Shown in pieces: positions 14,202 to 22,812 of a stretch of DNA of 44,132 bases. The notes beneath the pieces are model-generated. The model was not told the DNA's origin, made no database searches, and saw nothing but the letters and a program-made list of their open reading frames with translations. The stretch comes from Candidatus Woesearchaeota archaeon (GTDB lineage Archaea; Nanobdellota; Nanobdellia; UBA10117; ARS21). The stretch spans positions 1 to 44,132 of the forward strand of contig JABIPN010000005.1 of NCBI GenBank assembly GCA_018698915.1, given 5' to 3'. A program made the position numbers and the translations under genes. Within the stretch, counting starts at the first letter, position 1. Each line of letters opens with the position of its first letter.

Positions 14202-15741
14202 TTTTGTCTTTGAGTTCTCGGATTTCCCACTCTAAATTGGAAATTAATTTTGATTTTTCTCTATCAGCTTCAGATAATAGATTTTGACTTCGTGCTTCAG
14301 TAAGTTTTGCATTGAGCGCAGTTATTTCGTGTTCTATAGATTCTAAATTTCTGTGTATTCCGCTCAAATCTATTCCTTCTATTTTGGGTTCTTCCGTGAT
14401 CACTTGACTTTGTTGTTCTGGTCCGTAAACATTTCCGGTTGATGCATTTAATTCTGCTTGTTCAAAATCATTATTTACGTGAACTTTTGTTTTAACTAAA
14501 CAGGGTTTTCCAAAGTCTCTTGCTACAACTGCGCCAAAAGAGGAAATATCTTCTTTTCTGAAGATTATTCCTGAAGATTGAAGTAAATATGGAAGTAATT
14601 GTCCATTGAACGAATTTACTACGAGAATATTATTTGGATTAAATCTTTCAAGATCTGCTGGCGAATCCACTAATACCATTTTATTTGAAGTGAATCCTGC
14701 AGATGCAGGTATTCCTTTTGCAATATTTTTTTCAAAACGATTTTGGAATTGATCTGAGAAAATCTTTCTCTTGAATAAATTTGATGTGGGTCTGACTTGA
14801 ATTAAATGGAATTTTCTCTTTTCAATTACCCATTCAATATTTACGGGGAAACCAACTCTATTCTCAATATCTTTTGCAATCTTTACTAATAACTCTAATT
14901 CTTTTTGTCCTAACACTGGTATATTTTTGAATTCTTCTTCAAGAGTTCTTAGTGCTGTTGTCCCATCCTGAGGATCTTTTGTATAATATTTATTTGGTTT
15001 TGATTCATGTGATTCAATAACTTTTGCAGATTGCTTATCGCAAATAAACATGCTTGCTCCTGGTGAATTTTTTAGAGTTAGTCCCCGTCTCGCATGAATT
15101 AAAACTTGATTTCCAGTTCCATTTATTGGATTTGCTGAGAACAAATCTCCAGATTTTGAGGCGTTAACCATTTCTTGAATAAGTATCGCTGCTCTCGGGA
15201 AGGGTGAGTTATTAGTTAATCGATATAATATTGAATAAGATGAATAAATTGAAGCCCAGGATTTCTTTATTGCAGAAATTATTTCAGAAGTTCGTTTTAC
15301 ATTTAATTGTGTTGAATGATGTTTTGGTGTTGAAGAATTATTTGAAACTCTGACTGAAACAAAGGGAAGTTCTCTTCCTGCTTTGATAAAATTGAATGCA
15401 TTTGAATCTACATTTCCATATTCGTTTTTATCAATATGGAGTTTTGAATAAAAATCTTTTATCTCATTTTCAAAATCATTTGAAAATTCATATTCTTGGA
15501 ATAGTTTTTTTATTAAATCTGATGCGCTAGTTATTGAATTGAAATTAACTGGATTTGCTGTTGAAATAATTGATCTAATTTCTGGCCCAAGTTCAACCAT
15601 TGCTTTGTCAAACTCATCGTAAGATATTACAAATCCTCGCGGAATTGGAAAACCGAATTTACTCATTTCACCTAACAATGCTGATTTTTCACCGAACTCT
15701 TCAGCGTCAGACTTTGAAATTTCATTTAACCATCTAACCAT
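14182..15741 (-). CDS. PEP synthase/PPDK-like protein with lost phosphohistidine
   Basis: The 519-residue protein has the ATP-binding domain of PEP synthase and pyruvate phosphate dikinase (KSALLGEMSKFGFPIPRGFVI, LPFVSVRVSNNSS, IQEMVNASKSGDLFSANPI, NIEWVIEKRKFHLIQVRPTS), followed by the swivel domain at about residues 345-430. The usual TSHAAIVARE motif reads SSFGAVVARD, so Phe402 replaces the phosphorylated His. The pyruvate-binding barrel is missing and the last ~70 residues form a coiled coil. It probably cannot carry out phosphotransfer and may bind nucleotide as a regulator or scaffold (inference). A TATA box lies about 25 bp upstream. Confidence 0.85.
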   Translation of the reverse strand: MVRWLNEISKSDAEEFGEKSALLGEMSKFGFPIPRGFVISYDEFDKAMVELGPEIRSIISTANPVNFNSITSASDLIKKLFQEYEFSNDFENEIKDFYSKLHIDKNEYGNVDSNAFNFIKAGRELPFVSVRVSNNSSTPKHHSTQLNVKRTSEIISAIKKSWASIYSSYSILYRLTNNSPFPRAAILIQEMVNASKSGDLFSANPINGTGNQVLIHARRGLTLKNSPGASMFICDKQSAKVIESHESKPNKYYTKDPQDGTTALRTLEEEFKNIPVLGQKELELLVKIAKDIENRVGFPVNIEWVIEKRKFHLIQVRPTSNLFKRKIFSDQFQNRFEKNIAKGIPASAGFTSNKMVLVDSPADLERFNPNNILVVNSFNGQLLPYLLQSSGIIFRKEDISSFGAVVARDFGKPCLVKTKVHVNNDFEQAELNASTGNVYGPEQQSQVITEEPKIEGIDLSGIHRNLESIEHEITALNAKLTEARSQNLLSEADREKSKLISNLEWEIRELKDKISQHLQ

Positions 15742-15760
15742 TAATATATTGGTTTACGTA

Positions 15761-15770
15761 TTAATTAAAA
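15761..15770 (-). promoter_or_regulatory. TATA box of the PEP-synthase-like gene
   Basis: The minus-strand sequence TTTTAATTAA is centred about 25 bp upstream of the start. Confidence 0.45.
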
Positions 15771-15807
15771 ACATTTAGGTAAAAAATTAAGCAGTTTCTT
15801 CTTTTGC

Positions 15808-16452
15808 TTATTCTGTTTTTTTGTCAGAAGATTCTTCACCTGCTTCAGTTTCTTCTACTATTTTTTCTTTTACTTCTTCTCTGAACTTAGGTTTGATTAA
15901 TGCTGCAGCTTCTTCTCCAACATATAATGAATTATCAATTGTTAAAATAGTACATGAAAAACCGAATTTCTTTGAAGCTTTAGTTAACGCTTCTTTTGCT
16001 AATTTAATATGTGCTTCGTGAGTATAAATTTGAATTATTGCTTGTCCAGGTCTTAATCTTGCTGCTCTTGATATTGTTTTACCGAACGCTGAACGCATTC
16101 CTTGAGACATTCGATCTGCTCCTGCACCCATCGCAATTGGATTTTCTCTGATAATATGATGTGGAAATACTCTAAGTTTTAGTCCGAAATCCATTTTACC
16201 TAAAACTCTTGATAATGTTCTTGTTGCTACAATTCTTGCAGCCTCAATTGCATTATGTCTTAGATTCATGCTTACTGTTGATTTAAGAATAATTGTTTTT
16301 GGAAACATTTCATATCTTTTATTTCCTGAATCAAAGTGAATAATTTTGTGAAGCGGAGCTCCCTTTATGTAAGATAATTTTCGATACTTCGATGTACGAG
16401 TGTATGCTCGTTTAATTCTTCTGTGACAGCTTGCTGGTCTTAGCTTTGCCAT
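15808..16452 (-). CDS. rpl10e: 50S ribosomal protein L10e (uL16)
   Basis: The 214-residue protein is the archaeal L10e of the large subunit. It has the start MAKLRPASCHRRIKRAYTR, a conserved core with NLRHNAIEAARIVATR, KLRVFPHHIIRENPI and the functional loop AGADRMSQGMRSAFGK, and a long acidic C-terminal tail (EETEAGEESSDKKTE). After the TAA, the same frame continues with AKEETA and another TAA, like the tail of a slightly longer protein. It has its own TATA box about 27 bp upstream and is followed by a T-rich stretch. Confidence 0.96.
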   Translation of the reverse strand: MAKLRPASCHRRIKRAYTRTSKYRKLSYIKGAPLHKIIHFDSGNKRYEMFPKTIILKSTVSMNLRHNAIEAARIVATRTLSRVLGKMDFGLKLRVFPHHIIRENPIAMGAGADRMSQGMRSAFGKTISRAARLRPGQAIIQIYTHEAHIKLAKEALTKASKKFGFSCTILTIDNSLYVGEEAAALIKPKFREEVKEKIVEETEAGEESSDKKTE

Positions 16453-16473
16453 GCGTTTGGGTAATTATGTGAG

Positions 16474-16484
16474 CTTTTTAAAAG
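16474..16484 (-). promoter_or_regulatory. TATA box of rpl10e
   Basis: The minus-strand sequence CTTTTAAAAAG is centred about 27 bp upstream of the rpl10e ATG. Confidence 0.5.
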
Positions 16485-16490
16485 TTGTGA

Positions 16491-17153
16491 TTAAGTCGTA
16501 GTTGTTTCTGCAGTTTCTGCAATATTTTCTTCGTCTGTTACTTCTTCATCAGGTACAGATTCTTCAATTAGTGTATTACATTCTGGTGGTGAAATTACCT
16601 CTTCAAAATCTAAATTCATGTCAATAGAAAAAATTGGTTTAATCTTGTAAACAAATCCCTCTTCGCTTGCAATTTCTAAATAATCAACAAAGGCTTTATC
16701 CTCGTATTCAATCCATCCTGGTGCGCCCTTTATTTCTTCCAGTATTCCTTCGTTGTTATAATCAAATTGAATATCAAAAAATAAATTATTGTATAATGAA
16801 TATTCGTCTTCTAAAGACGTTTTCTTTATTTTTGGAAAATCTGCCATGTAAATATAGAAGTTGTATAAAAACATAGCTTCAAAATAATCTTCTTTGGTGT
16901 CATACGTTTCTTCACCAATCATATAGTTTGTGTTATCTATAATTTCGTTGATAGCATTACACTTTGATATTTCTGCAGAATCACCTAAATAATTATTTAT
17001 TGTCTGTCCTAAGGAAAATGCATCGGTAATTGCTGCATGAGTTTGTCCAATAGTTACTTCTTTCGTTATTCCACCTTCGGACCACATGAACACTGCACCT
17101 AGAGATACTAAAATTACAACTGCTGTTATAATTAGCATTTGTCCTTTTTTCAT
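16491..17153 (-). CDS. Prepilin-like protein (class III signal, KKG/Q)
   Basis: The 220-residue protein starts MKKGQMLIITAVVILV, a class III signal: two basic residues, Gly, then Gln at +1 and a ~20-residue hydrophobic stretch, which archaeal prepilin peptidase cleaves before the Gln. The mature part is acidic, with two cysteines (at SKCNA and PPECN) and a Glu/Thr-rich tail. No known domain was recognised. It is the last gene of the long minus-strand pilus locus; its start is one base from the preceding stop. Confidence 0.75.
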   Translation of the reverse strand: MKKGQMLIITAVVILVSLGAVFMWSEGGITKEVTIGQTHAAITDAFSLGQTINNYLGDSAEISKCNAINEIIDNTNYMIGEETYDTKEDYFEAMFLYNFYIYMADFPKIKKTSLEDEYSLYNNLFFDIQFDYNNEGILEEIKGAPGWIEYEDKAFVDYLEIASEEGFVYKIKPIFSIDMNLDFEEVISPPECNTLIEESVPDEEVTDEENIAETAETTTT

Positions 17154-17947
17154 TAGTAATTCAACCTCATTTCAGCAAATATTTTACAAACTTCTAATTC
17201 AGAAGGATATTCCATTGGATCGCATTTAACTGGAATTGCATAAACACAGGACTCATGTCTTATATCATCATCATATTTTAATCCTTCAAGTCCATCTAAA
17301 CCTGAATCAACTCTTGCTAATGTGTGTTCTTCATCTTTAGCTTTGCAGTCTTTTATGAAATCGTTACAATAATTGTGAATTCTTAAGCTGTATGGTGTTT
17401 TTGATAACATCGCTGATAATTTGTCCCCGATTGTCTTTAAGCGATCATTTAGTAATGGTTGTTTTATTCCTTGTATGGTTTGAACTTCGGTTTCTGCTGG
17501 AGCTGTCCAAGTTAAGACACAAGTTGATTCGGAATTAAAAGTAGTAGTTACATCAGTTACATCAGAATCTGAACAAGTACTTGAATCTGTATCCCAAGTT
17601 AAGACACAAGTTGATTCGGAATTATATGTATCAGTTACATCAGTTCCTCCAGAATCTGAACAAGATCCTGCCGTGGTTGAGGTGCTAGATACTGTTGTTC
17701 CAGTAATAAAACTTCTTGAAATCACAGATGAGGATGTTCCTTCGTCAAAGAATTTATCTGATTGCATAATTGTATTTAGATTAACTTGACAATTTGTTTT
17801 TGAATTTTGAGCATAAACTATTGCAGTTGCCTCAATATTTGATTGGCCTGCGAAATAATAACTTGCTACGACAATAACTAACATTAGTACTGCACCAATG
17901 AAAAGTTCTACTACAAAATTTATTTGACCTTTCTTTAAGCTATGCAT
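17153..17947 (-). CDS. Prepilin-like Cys-rich protein with internal repeat
   Basis: The 264-residue protein begins MHSLKKGQINFVVELFIGAV, a class III signal (KKG/Q). Its mature part has about ten cysteines. Residues ~93-146 contain a tandem 29-residue repeat with the shared core NSESTCVLTW preceded by a CSDS motif, encoded by an 87-bp DNA repeat. It overlaps the upstream gene by 13 bp, showing tight coupling. The cysteines suggest disulfide stabilisation outside the cell. The role as a minor pilin or adhesin is inferred from the signal and locus. Confidence 0.75.
   Translation of the reverse strand: MHSLKKGQINFVVELFIGAVLMLVIVVASYYFAGQSNIEATAIVYAQNSKTNCQVNLNTIMQSDKFFDEGTSSSVISRSFITGTTVSSTSTTAGSCSDSGGTDVTDTYNSESTCVLTWDTDSSTCSDSDVTDVTTTFNSESTCVLTWTAPAETEVQTIQGIKQPLLNDRLKTIGDKLSAMLSKTPYSLRIHNYCNDFIKDCKAKDEEHTLARVDSGLDGLEGLKYDDDIRHESCVYAIPVKCDPMEYPSELEVCKIFAEMRLNY
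17507..17624. repeat. 87-bp period direct repeat inside a prepilin-like gene
   Basis: An identical 31-bp sequence beginning CCAAGTTAAGACACAAG occurs at 17507-17537 and 17594-17624; the intervening sequence is also related. The period of 87 bp is 29 codons, so the frame is kept. Confidence 0.85.
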
Positions 17948-18537
17948 AATTTGAATACCCCCAATTTAGTTGTTTGGTCGTCGATTATATTTATTAGAAA
18001 CTCACCTTTTCGTCTTGATCTGGCGCAATCTAAAGTCCCATAAGTTTTATCGATTATAGTTCTTCTCCATTTTTCGCCTTCTTCAGTTTCTTCTACAAGT
18101 TCATAGAATGTTACACTATATTTTTGAATTGTCTTTTGTTCTTCCCAATCTTCGCCTTCACTCTCGCAGCTTGCCTTAGAAGTATATTTCGGGTCGGTAC
18201 ATATATCTATCTTGTCAAATCCCTTTAGACAGGGTCCTATAACTGATTCCGTAATTCGTTCCTTTCTTACATTTCCTATTTGGACAAAATTTATTGGTTT
18301 ATCTGACCAATCTACAGTTATTTCACTTCTTTCTGCTAAGCAGTTATCTGATGCTATTAATCTATTTCCAATAACTCCAAAATCGAGATTTGATAATTGT
18401 AAATCTTTATTGATTGCTACATTAATTAAATAAGATTTTACGGATATTAATCCGATAATTATGAAAAGAACTGCAAAGAATAGATACATCAATGTTTGAA
18501 TTTCCCCCTCTCCTTTTTTTGATTTTATTCTTATCAT
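17935..18537 (-). CDS. Prepilin-like protein (KSKKG signal)
   Basis: The 200-residue protein starts with a basic segment KSKKGEGEIQTLMYLFFAVLF leading into one hydrophobic helix. The KKG/EGE junction resembles a class III cleavage site, though without Gln at +1. The mature region contains about six cysteines and mixed beta-like sequence; no domain was recognised. It overlaps both neighbours in the pilus locus (4 bp upstream, 13 bp downstream), so it is surely part of the same transcript. Confidence 0.68.
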   Translation of the reverse strand: MIRIKSKKGEGEIQTLMYLFFAVLFIIIGLISVKSYLINVAINKDLQLSNLDFGVIGNRLIASDNCLAERSEITVDWSDKPINFVQIGNVRKERITESVIGPCLKGFDKIDICTDPKYTSKASCESEGEDWEEQKTIQKYSVTFYELVEETEEGEKWRRTIIDKTYGTLDCARSRRKGEFLINIIDDQTTKLGVFKLCIA

Positions 18538-20279
18538 ATTTCTTTGTCAATTACTAATACGTATTCTTTTTCTTCCTCATCAAATTCTTTGCTTATTGTG
18601 ATTAATAGTGCGTCCTCCATATAATATTCTTTTTGAGAATCTATCAATGATGGTGATCCAGTTAAATAGGAAAATAAGGTAGCTGAATCAAGAGGTGCTA
18701 AATGATTTAACGTAAAGAATATCGGAAAAAGTGCAGGATTTCTAGTTCTAATTGAAATTAATCCCACAATTCCATCTAAAAATAAATTTCCGCCCCAATT
18801 ATCTTTCGCTGACTCCCAAGAACCTTCTCCGAACAATTCATTATTTGACCACACACTTATTGTCATTAAATCGTAAGCTAAAATGCAACTGTTACCATAT
18901 TTTGGTTCAATAATCCCCATAGTAACACAAGTTGCAAAAGGAGCTATAACTAGCAAGCGATAAGGATGAATGAGTGTGTTACCTGTACCTGCTTGTCCGC
19001 TAGATATTGCAGTACTACCAGTTCCGTCAATAACACCTTCAGTGGCGCCTAAAATTTTGTAAAAAAATGATCCATCTTGATTTAGATAAACATTATGTGC
19101 ATCGTAGCATTCGTCGCCTTTGTTTGTTATTGATTTGTAACTTTTTATTTCTCCCGTTGATTCTGACATAGGGATGTTCATTGCAGACCCTATGAATCCT
19201 TCTAATCCTGGGACCCATCCAATCCAAGGTAAATCAACTTCTGAATCAATTGAATATCTCTTACTCTCGCAGTTGGGCTTTGCAACATGTATTGGAATCG
19301 GACCAGTATGGAAACTGTATTCTCCAAATTTTTTATCGATTTCATTCCTTGCGTTCCGCGAGTTTCTAATGGAATGTTCAATCGGATAAATAGTAATCAC
19401 TGCGATAGTTGCAGCTAAAACGCCAAATACGATTCTTCTACTTATGGTAATAGTGGCGCAAGCACCTGCCGATACTGGATTAGTTGCTGCAGTAGCACAA
19501 GCAATTTCTTCAGGGATATCTGATACTTCCGCAGCAGCTTGTGTTTCCACAAGAGTTACAACTGCAGCAGATTCTACAGCTATTGCGGTTCCCATTCGTC
19601 TAGCAAGTACTTTTGCTGCAATCTTCTTATATGCCCACATTCCAGCTCCATATATTGCTCTTGCCGTTGAACTTACTGGCTTTCTGATAAATCTTTTTGC
19701 TTTTCCTGCCGCTGTTGTTGGTTTTATTTTTTCACCTATTTTTTTTGCTGCAAGACCAAATTTGTCTGCTCTTTTTTTTGCTATATTTTTGCTTTTTTCA
19801 GTAGCTGCTTCTGATGCCTCTCGGGTTGCTTTATCTGCAACTTCTTGATAGACTTCTTGCTGAGCCCTCATTGCAACATCACTTCCTCTAAAACTATTCA
19901 GAACAAATAATCCTACTGCTTCTTCTGCAGAAACTTCTCCATACATTGATTTTTGAATTTGCATTTTAATTAAATCCTGGGGCCAGGGGTGAACTTTTAT
20001 TTTTTTATCCTCTGCATTTAACAAAATAGTTCCAAATGCGGGATATCCTAATGCAGTTAATGGTGTTGAAGTATAAACTGATATTTCGTTTGGAGCTGAT
20101 GCTACTAAATCCATATTTGATGCGAATTCTCTTGCTGCAACATCTGGATCACCCATAACCATATCTCTGACTATATCATCAAACGTTGTGTATACTGCGA
20201 ATGCTGAAACTGCTGTTGCAAGGAGAACTCCAACTAGTAAAATCAAATTTGCACTTTGTCCTATTTTATTTATTCTCAT
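18534..20279 (-). CDS. Large prepilin-like protein with internal membrane segment
   Basis: The 581-residue protein begins MRINKIGQSANLILLVGVLL, a class III-like signal (KIG/Q). Residues ~150-225 are Lys/Ala-rich and probably helical, and a second hydrophobic segment lies at about residues 280-300 (RRIVFGVLAATIAVITIYPI). The C-terminal half has scattered cysteines and looks globular; no known domain was seen. It is by far the largest protein with a prepilin-type start here, so it may be a tip or surface component and not a filament subunit. It overlaps the upstream gene by 4 bp. Confidence 0.72.
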   Translation of the reverse strand: MRINKIGQSANLILLVGVLLATAVSAFAVYTTFDDIVRDMVMGDPDVAAREFASNMDLVASAPNEISVYTSTPLTALGYPAFGTILLNAEDKKIKVHPWPQDLIKMQIQKSMYGEVSAEEAVGLFVLNSFRGSDVAMRAQQEVYQEVADKATREASEAATEKSKNIAKKRADKFGLAAKKIGEKIKPTTAAGKAKRFIRKPVSSTARAIYGAGMWAYKKIAAKVLARRMGTAIAVESAAVVTLVETQAAAEVSDIPEEIACATAATNPVSAGACATITISRRIVFGVLAATIAVITIYPIEHSIRNSRNARNEIDKKFGEYSFHTGPIPIHVAKPNCESKRYSIDSEVDLPWIGWVPGLEGFIGSAMNIPMSESTGEIKSYKSITNKGDECYDAHNVYLNQDGSFFYKILGATEGVIDGTGSTAISSGQAGTGNTLIHPYRLLVIAPFATCVTMGIIEPKYGNSCILAYDLMTISVWSNNELFGEGSWESAKDNWGGNLFLDGIVGLISIRTRNPALFPIFFTLNHLAPLDSATLFSYLTGSPSLIDSQKEYYMEDALLITISKEFDEEEKEYVLVIDKEI

Positions 20280-20962
20280 TGTACTTGAAATTGACTTACC
20301 GGATCATCGCAACCGAAATCAAACCATTTTTTTGAATATACTACAAAATTATCCTTTTCACTTACTATTATTGGGATAAAGGGAATACTTGGTACTGGAG
20401 TATATACTAGTGAAATTCTATCACCAATATTGCAAACACAGAAAGTTTCATCAATCTCTCTGTTGAAACTTGGATTTATAGTTAAACCGTGTATTTCACT
20501 GTACCCGTCTCCTGCTTCCTTTTCTTCTTTAAATCGCGTAAGGTTTTGCACATTTGCGCAGGTTCTTGATTCGCTTTGACAGATAATTTCTCCATCTGGA
20601 TCCATATTGAGTGTAATGCTATCAATTGATTTAGTTTCTTTACTAATTACCTTACCGTCGTCATCTTTAATTACCTTACCGTCGTCATCTTTCTCTAACT
20701 CTCGATTGTAAAGAATTAGTAAATTTCCTTCGGCTTTGATCTGATAAGACCTAGTCATTTTTATTTCAGCTGAAGAACAACTATCTGCTGTTGTTGCTTG
20801 ATTTACTGATGTTGCAATTGCACGAAGAGAATATACTGCCATATCTTGATCATCTTCCAAACTGAGTGTTGTTGATAATAAAGTTGCTCCAACCATCACA
20901 AGTACTACTGTCATGATAAGTCCAAAGATGATTGCGAATAGCATACTTGCTCCTTTTTTCAT
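20276..20962 (-). CDS. Prepilin-like protein (MKKG/AS signal)
   Basis: The 228-residue protein starts MKKGASMLFAIIFGLIMTVV, a prepilin-type signal with Gly before the cleavage point. A duplicated acidic motif KDDDGKVI occurs twice in tandem near residues 90-107, encoded by a perfect 24-bp DNA duplication. It has about seven cysteines, including FCVC. It is coupled to its neighbours by overlaps of 1 and 4 bp. No known domain was recognised; its place in the pilus locus suggests a surface minor pilin. Confidence 0.72.
   Translation of the reverse strand: MKKGASMLFAIIFGLIMTVVLVMVGATLLSTTLSLEDDQDMAVYSLRAIATSVNQATTADSCSSAEIKMTRSYQIKAEGNLLILYNRELEKDDDGKVIKDDDGKVISKETKSIDSITLNMDPDGEIICQSESRTCANVQNLTRFKEEKEAGDGYSEIHGLTINPSFNREIDETFCVCNIGDRISLVYTPVPSIPFIPIIVSEKDNFVVYSKKWFDFGCDDPVSQFQVQ
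20644..20691. repeat. 24-bp perfect tandem duplication in coding sequence
   Basis: Two adjacent identical 24-bp copies, 20644-20667 and 20668-20691, encode KDDDGKVI twice in the prepilin-like protein at 20276-20962. Confidence 0.9.
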
Positions 20963-21159
20963 TAGTCAAATAAATTCTCCAAGTTTTCTTGTGCTCCGCT
21001 CTCAATTCCTGTTTCAATGCTACTAAGTGCACTATCAGTTCCCGTTAGAGCTGCCCACTTGCCAGTTACAAAAAGAAGGATTAATGCGAGCACGGTTATT
21101 GCAATTATAATAATAATTACTGTTTCAATAGGTAGTGCCATTCCGCGCTTAGATTTCAT
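20962..21159 (-). CDS. Small prepilin-like protein
   Basis: The 65-residue protein starts MKSKRGMALPIETVIIIIIA, a class III signal with Arg-Gly before the likely cleavage site, then one long hydrophobic helix and a short polar tail ending ENLENLFD. After cleavage it would be under 60 aa, like small major pilins made of a helix with almost no head. It has a TATA box about 24 bp upstream, so it begins a sub-transcript inside the locus. Its stop overlaps the next start by 1 bp. Confidence 0.75.
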   Translation of the reverse strand: MKSKRGMALPIETVIIIIIAITVLALILLFVTGKWAALTGTDSALSSIETGIESGAQENLENLFD

Positions 21160-21176
21160 ATTTTAATCTATGCTTA

Positions 21177-21187
21177 ATTTTATAAAA
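21177..21187 (-). promoter_or_regulatory. Internal TATA box in the pilus locus
   Basis: The minus-strand sequence TTTTTATAAAA is centred about 24 bp upstream of the 65-aa prepilin gene. Confidence 0.45.
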
Positions 21188-21198
21188 AGCTGACTGTG

Positions 21199-22812
21199 TT
21201 ATAGTGTTCTTGTAATTCCTGTTTGGCAAATATCTTCAGGACCTTCCATTGAAGGGAATACACTTGCCACAATACTTAAGACTGGGCAATTAAGCGGTAA
21301 GTTTTCACTGAGAAGTCGAGATCCTCCTCCTGTTGGTGCATCAGTTATTATTATCTTTCTTCCTGCTTTATCCGGAGTATCCTTATTTCCAGTATCACAA
21401 ATAGTTGATGCAACTACGTTTGACATTAGTGGGAGTGTATCTCCACAATATTCTATTGCAAACATTTTGTTCTGTATTATCTTAAATTTGCCTGAGGGAT
21501 AAAATGTAAGTCTGTCATCGCAGTTCATGTTATTATTAGAAACTGCAGTACAATAGCTTACTCCTCTTGATTCAATTTGAACATTTTTCATAAAGTTCCT
21601 CAAATCCGTTTCAGAAAATTCAATTGTTCCAGTTTCTAACTTTGTGTCTTTAACTAATTGAAATGGTAAATCCCTATAGTTTGTTATCGTAGTTCTGTGG
21701 GCTTCGTTATTATAGTTTGTTATCGTAGTTCTGTGGGCTTCGTTATAATAACTAAGGAAACTTTCCTCATAAGGTCCGACTTTTTCTTTGTAAGTTTGAA
21801 TATTATCTAAATCGTTTTGAATTTTTGAAGTCATTGTTCCAATTTCGCAATCAAATTCTTTGTCACCAACTTGGACTACTTCATTCCTTGAATATTTGGT
21901 CACTACTTCATATACTGTATTTACTTCCAATTCGGAATAAATTTCATCAGTAGTCTTCATTGGGCACATACAGGTGATGTCCACTTCACTTGTATCTTTA
22001 GCTACTATTGCGTCTTTTATTGATGATACATCTTTCCCTGTATCAATTTCACATTGTTCATCTTCTTCTACTCCTTTACAAATCAATGCACTGTCAGAAT
22101 CATAGTCCTCTGTTTTATAATATCCCCAAAATCCTGTACCTTCTTCAAGTTCTGGCTCTTTTCTACATACTGTAAATTGATCCTTTATTGCTGCTTCCTT
22201 TATTCTAATTAAATTATTTAATCCTGCAAGTACTGATGCATCAGTTATAGCATCATTTGCAATTGATTTGCAGTCTTGATCTCTAAGTTCACAACCAAAG
22301 GATTTAATTAACTGTTTTTTGAACTCAGCATATTCACTAATCTCTGGAGTTTCGCTAGCATCAGAGATTACAAAATTAAAACAAGACCAAGAAAATGCTG
22401 TTCTTCGGCCAGATCCGGACATATCCCAACAACGTTCAATTCTATCTGCTACTTGTTGCATGGCGCAATTGGTTGCCCCAAGCGTTGGTTCAGTAATCGC
22501 TTGCTCTTCAAAAGAAGAATCACAGTTATCCCAATCTTGTGGATTTATTGTATTTGTCTGAGGTGTACATCCTGCGCGTAAAGATTCAGATAGCGTTCCT
22601 ATTTTTAGTAAGAATTCTTCTGTATTACTAAGATCTTTGTCGATTTCAAAACTTAGTGCTGAAATTTTTCCTTTGCAAACCTCATCATTTAATTTTGAAT
22701 GGTCTATATCTAATTTTGAACCAAAGGATTGTAATAAAACTAGTGCTGTTAATAGTCCAAGAACTGCAACAATTATTGATATAATTACCCAGCTTGCGAT
22801 TCCTTTTTTCAT
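21199..22812 (-). CDS. Large Cys-rich prepilin-like protein
   Basis: The 537-residue protein starts MKKGIASWVIISIIVAVLGL, a prepilin-type signal (KKG/I). The large mature domain carries about 25 cysteines, which points to many disulfides. Around residue 355-378 the peptide NEAHRTTITNY is present twice in tandem because of a perfect 36-bp DNA duplication. No known domain was recognised. Its start overlaps the stop of the polytopic membrane gene by 4 bp. The tail includes a Gly-rich stretch TGGGSRLL. Confidence 0.75.
   Translation of the reverse strand: MKKGIASWVIISIIVAVLGLLTALVLLQSFGSKLDIDHSKLNDEVCKGKISALSFEIDKDLSNTEEFLLKIGTLSESLRAGCTPQTNTINPQDWDNCDSSFEEQAITEPTLGATNCAMQQVADRIERCWDMSGSGRRTAFSWSCFNFVISDASETPEISEYAEFKKQLIKSFGCELRDQDCKSIANDAITDASVLAGLNNLIRIKEAAIKDQFTVCRKEPELEEGTGFWGYYKTEDYDSDSALICKGVEEDEQCEIDTGKDVSSIKDAIVAKDTSEVDITCMCPMKTTDEIYSELEVNTVYEVVTKYSRNEVVQVGDKEFDCEIGTMTSKIQNDLDNIQTYKEKVGPYEESFLSYYNEAHRTTITNYNNEAHRTTITNYRDLPFQLVKDTKLETGTIEFSETDLRNFMKNVQIESRGVSYCTAVSNNNMNCDDRLTFYPSGKFKIIQNKMFAIEYCGDTLPLMSNVVASTICDTGNKDTPDKAGRKIIITDAPTGGGSRLLSENLPLNCPVLSIVASVFPSMEGPEDICQTGITRTL
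21675..21746. repeat. 36-bp perfect tandem duplication in coding sequence
   Basis: Copies at 21675-21710 and 21711-21746 are identical and begin TATAGTTTGTTATCG. They add 12 residues in frame to the Cys-rich prepilin-like protein. Confidence 0.93.

Noticed and set aside
14182-15741. Calling this gene a functional PEP synthase
   Set aside because: The phosphohistidine and the PEP/pyruvate-binding barrel are both missing.
17507-17624. Direct repeats as a possible CRISPR array
   Set aside because: Only two copies, the period is an exact number of codons, and they lie inside an open reading frame with related spacers.
19444-19848. Plus-strand 134-aa Ala-rich reading frame
   Set aside because: It mirrors the Lys/Ala-rich and Ala/Thr-rich coding part of the 581-aa protein on the other strand and has no start signal.
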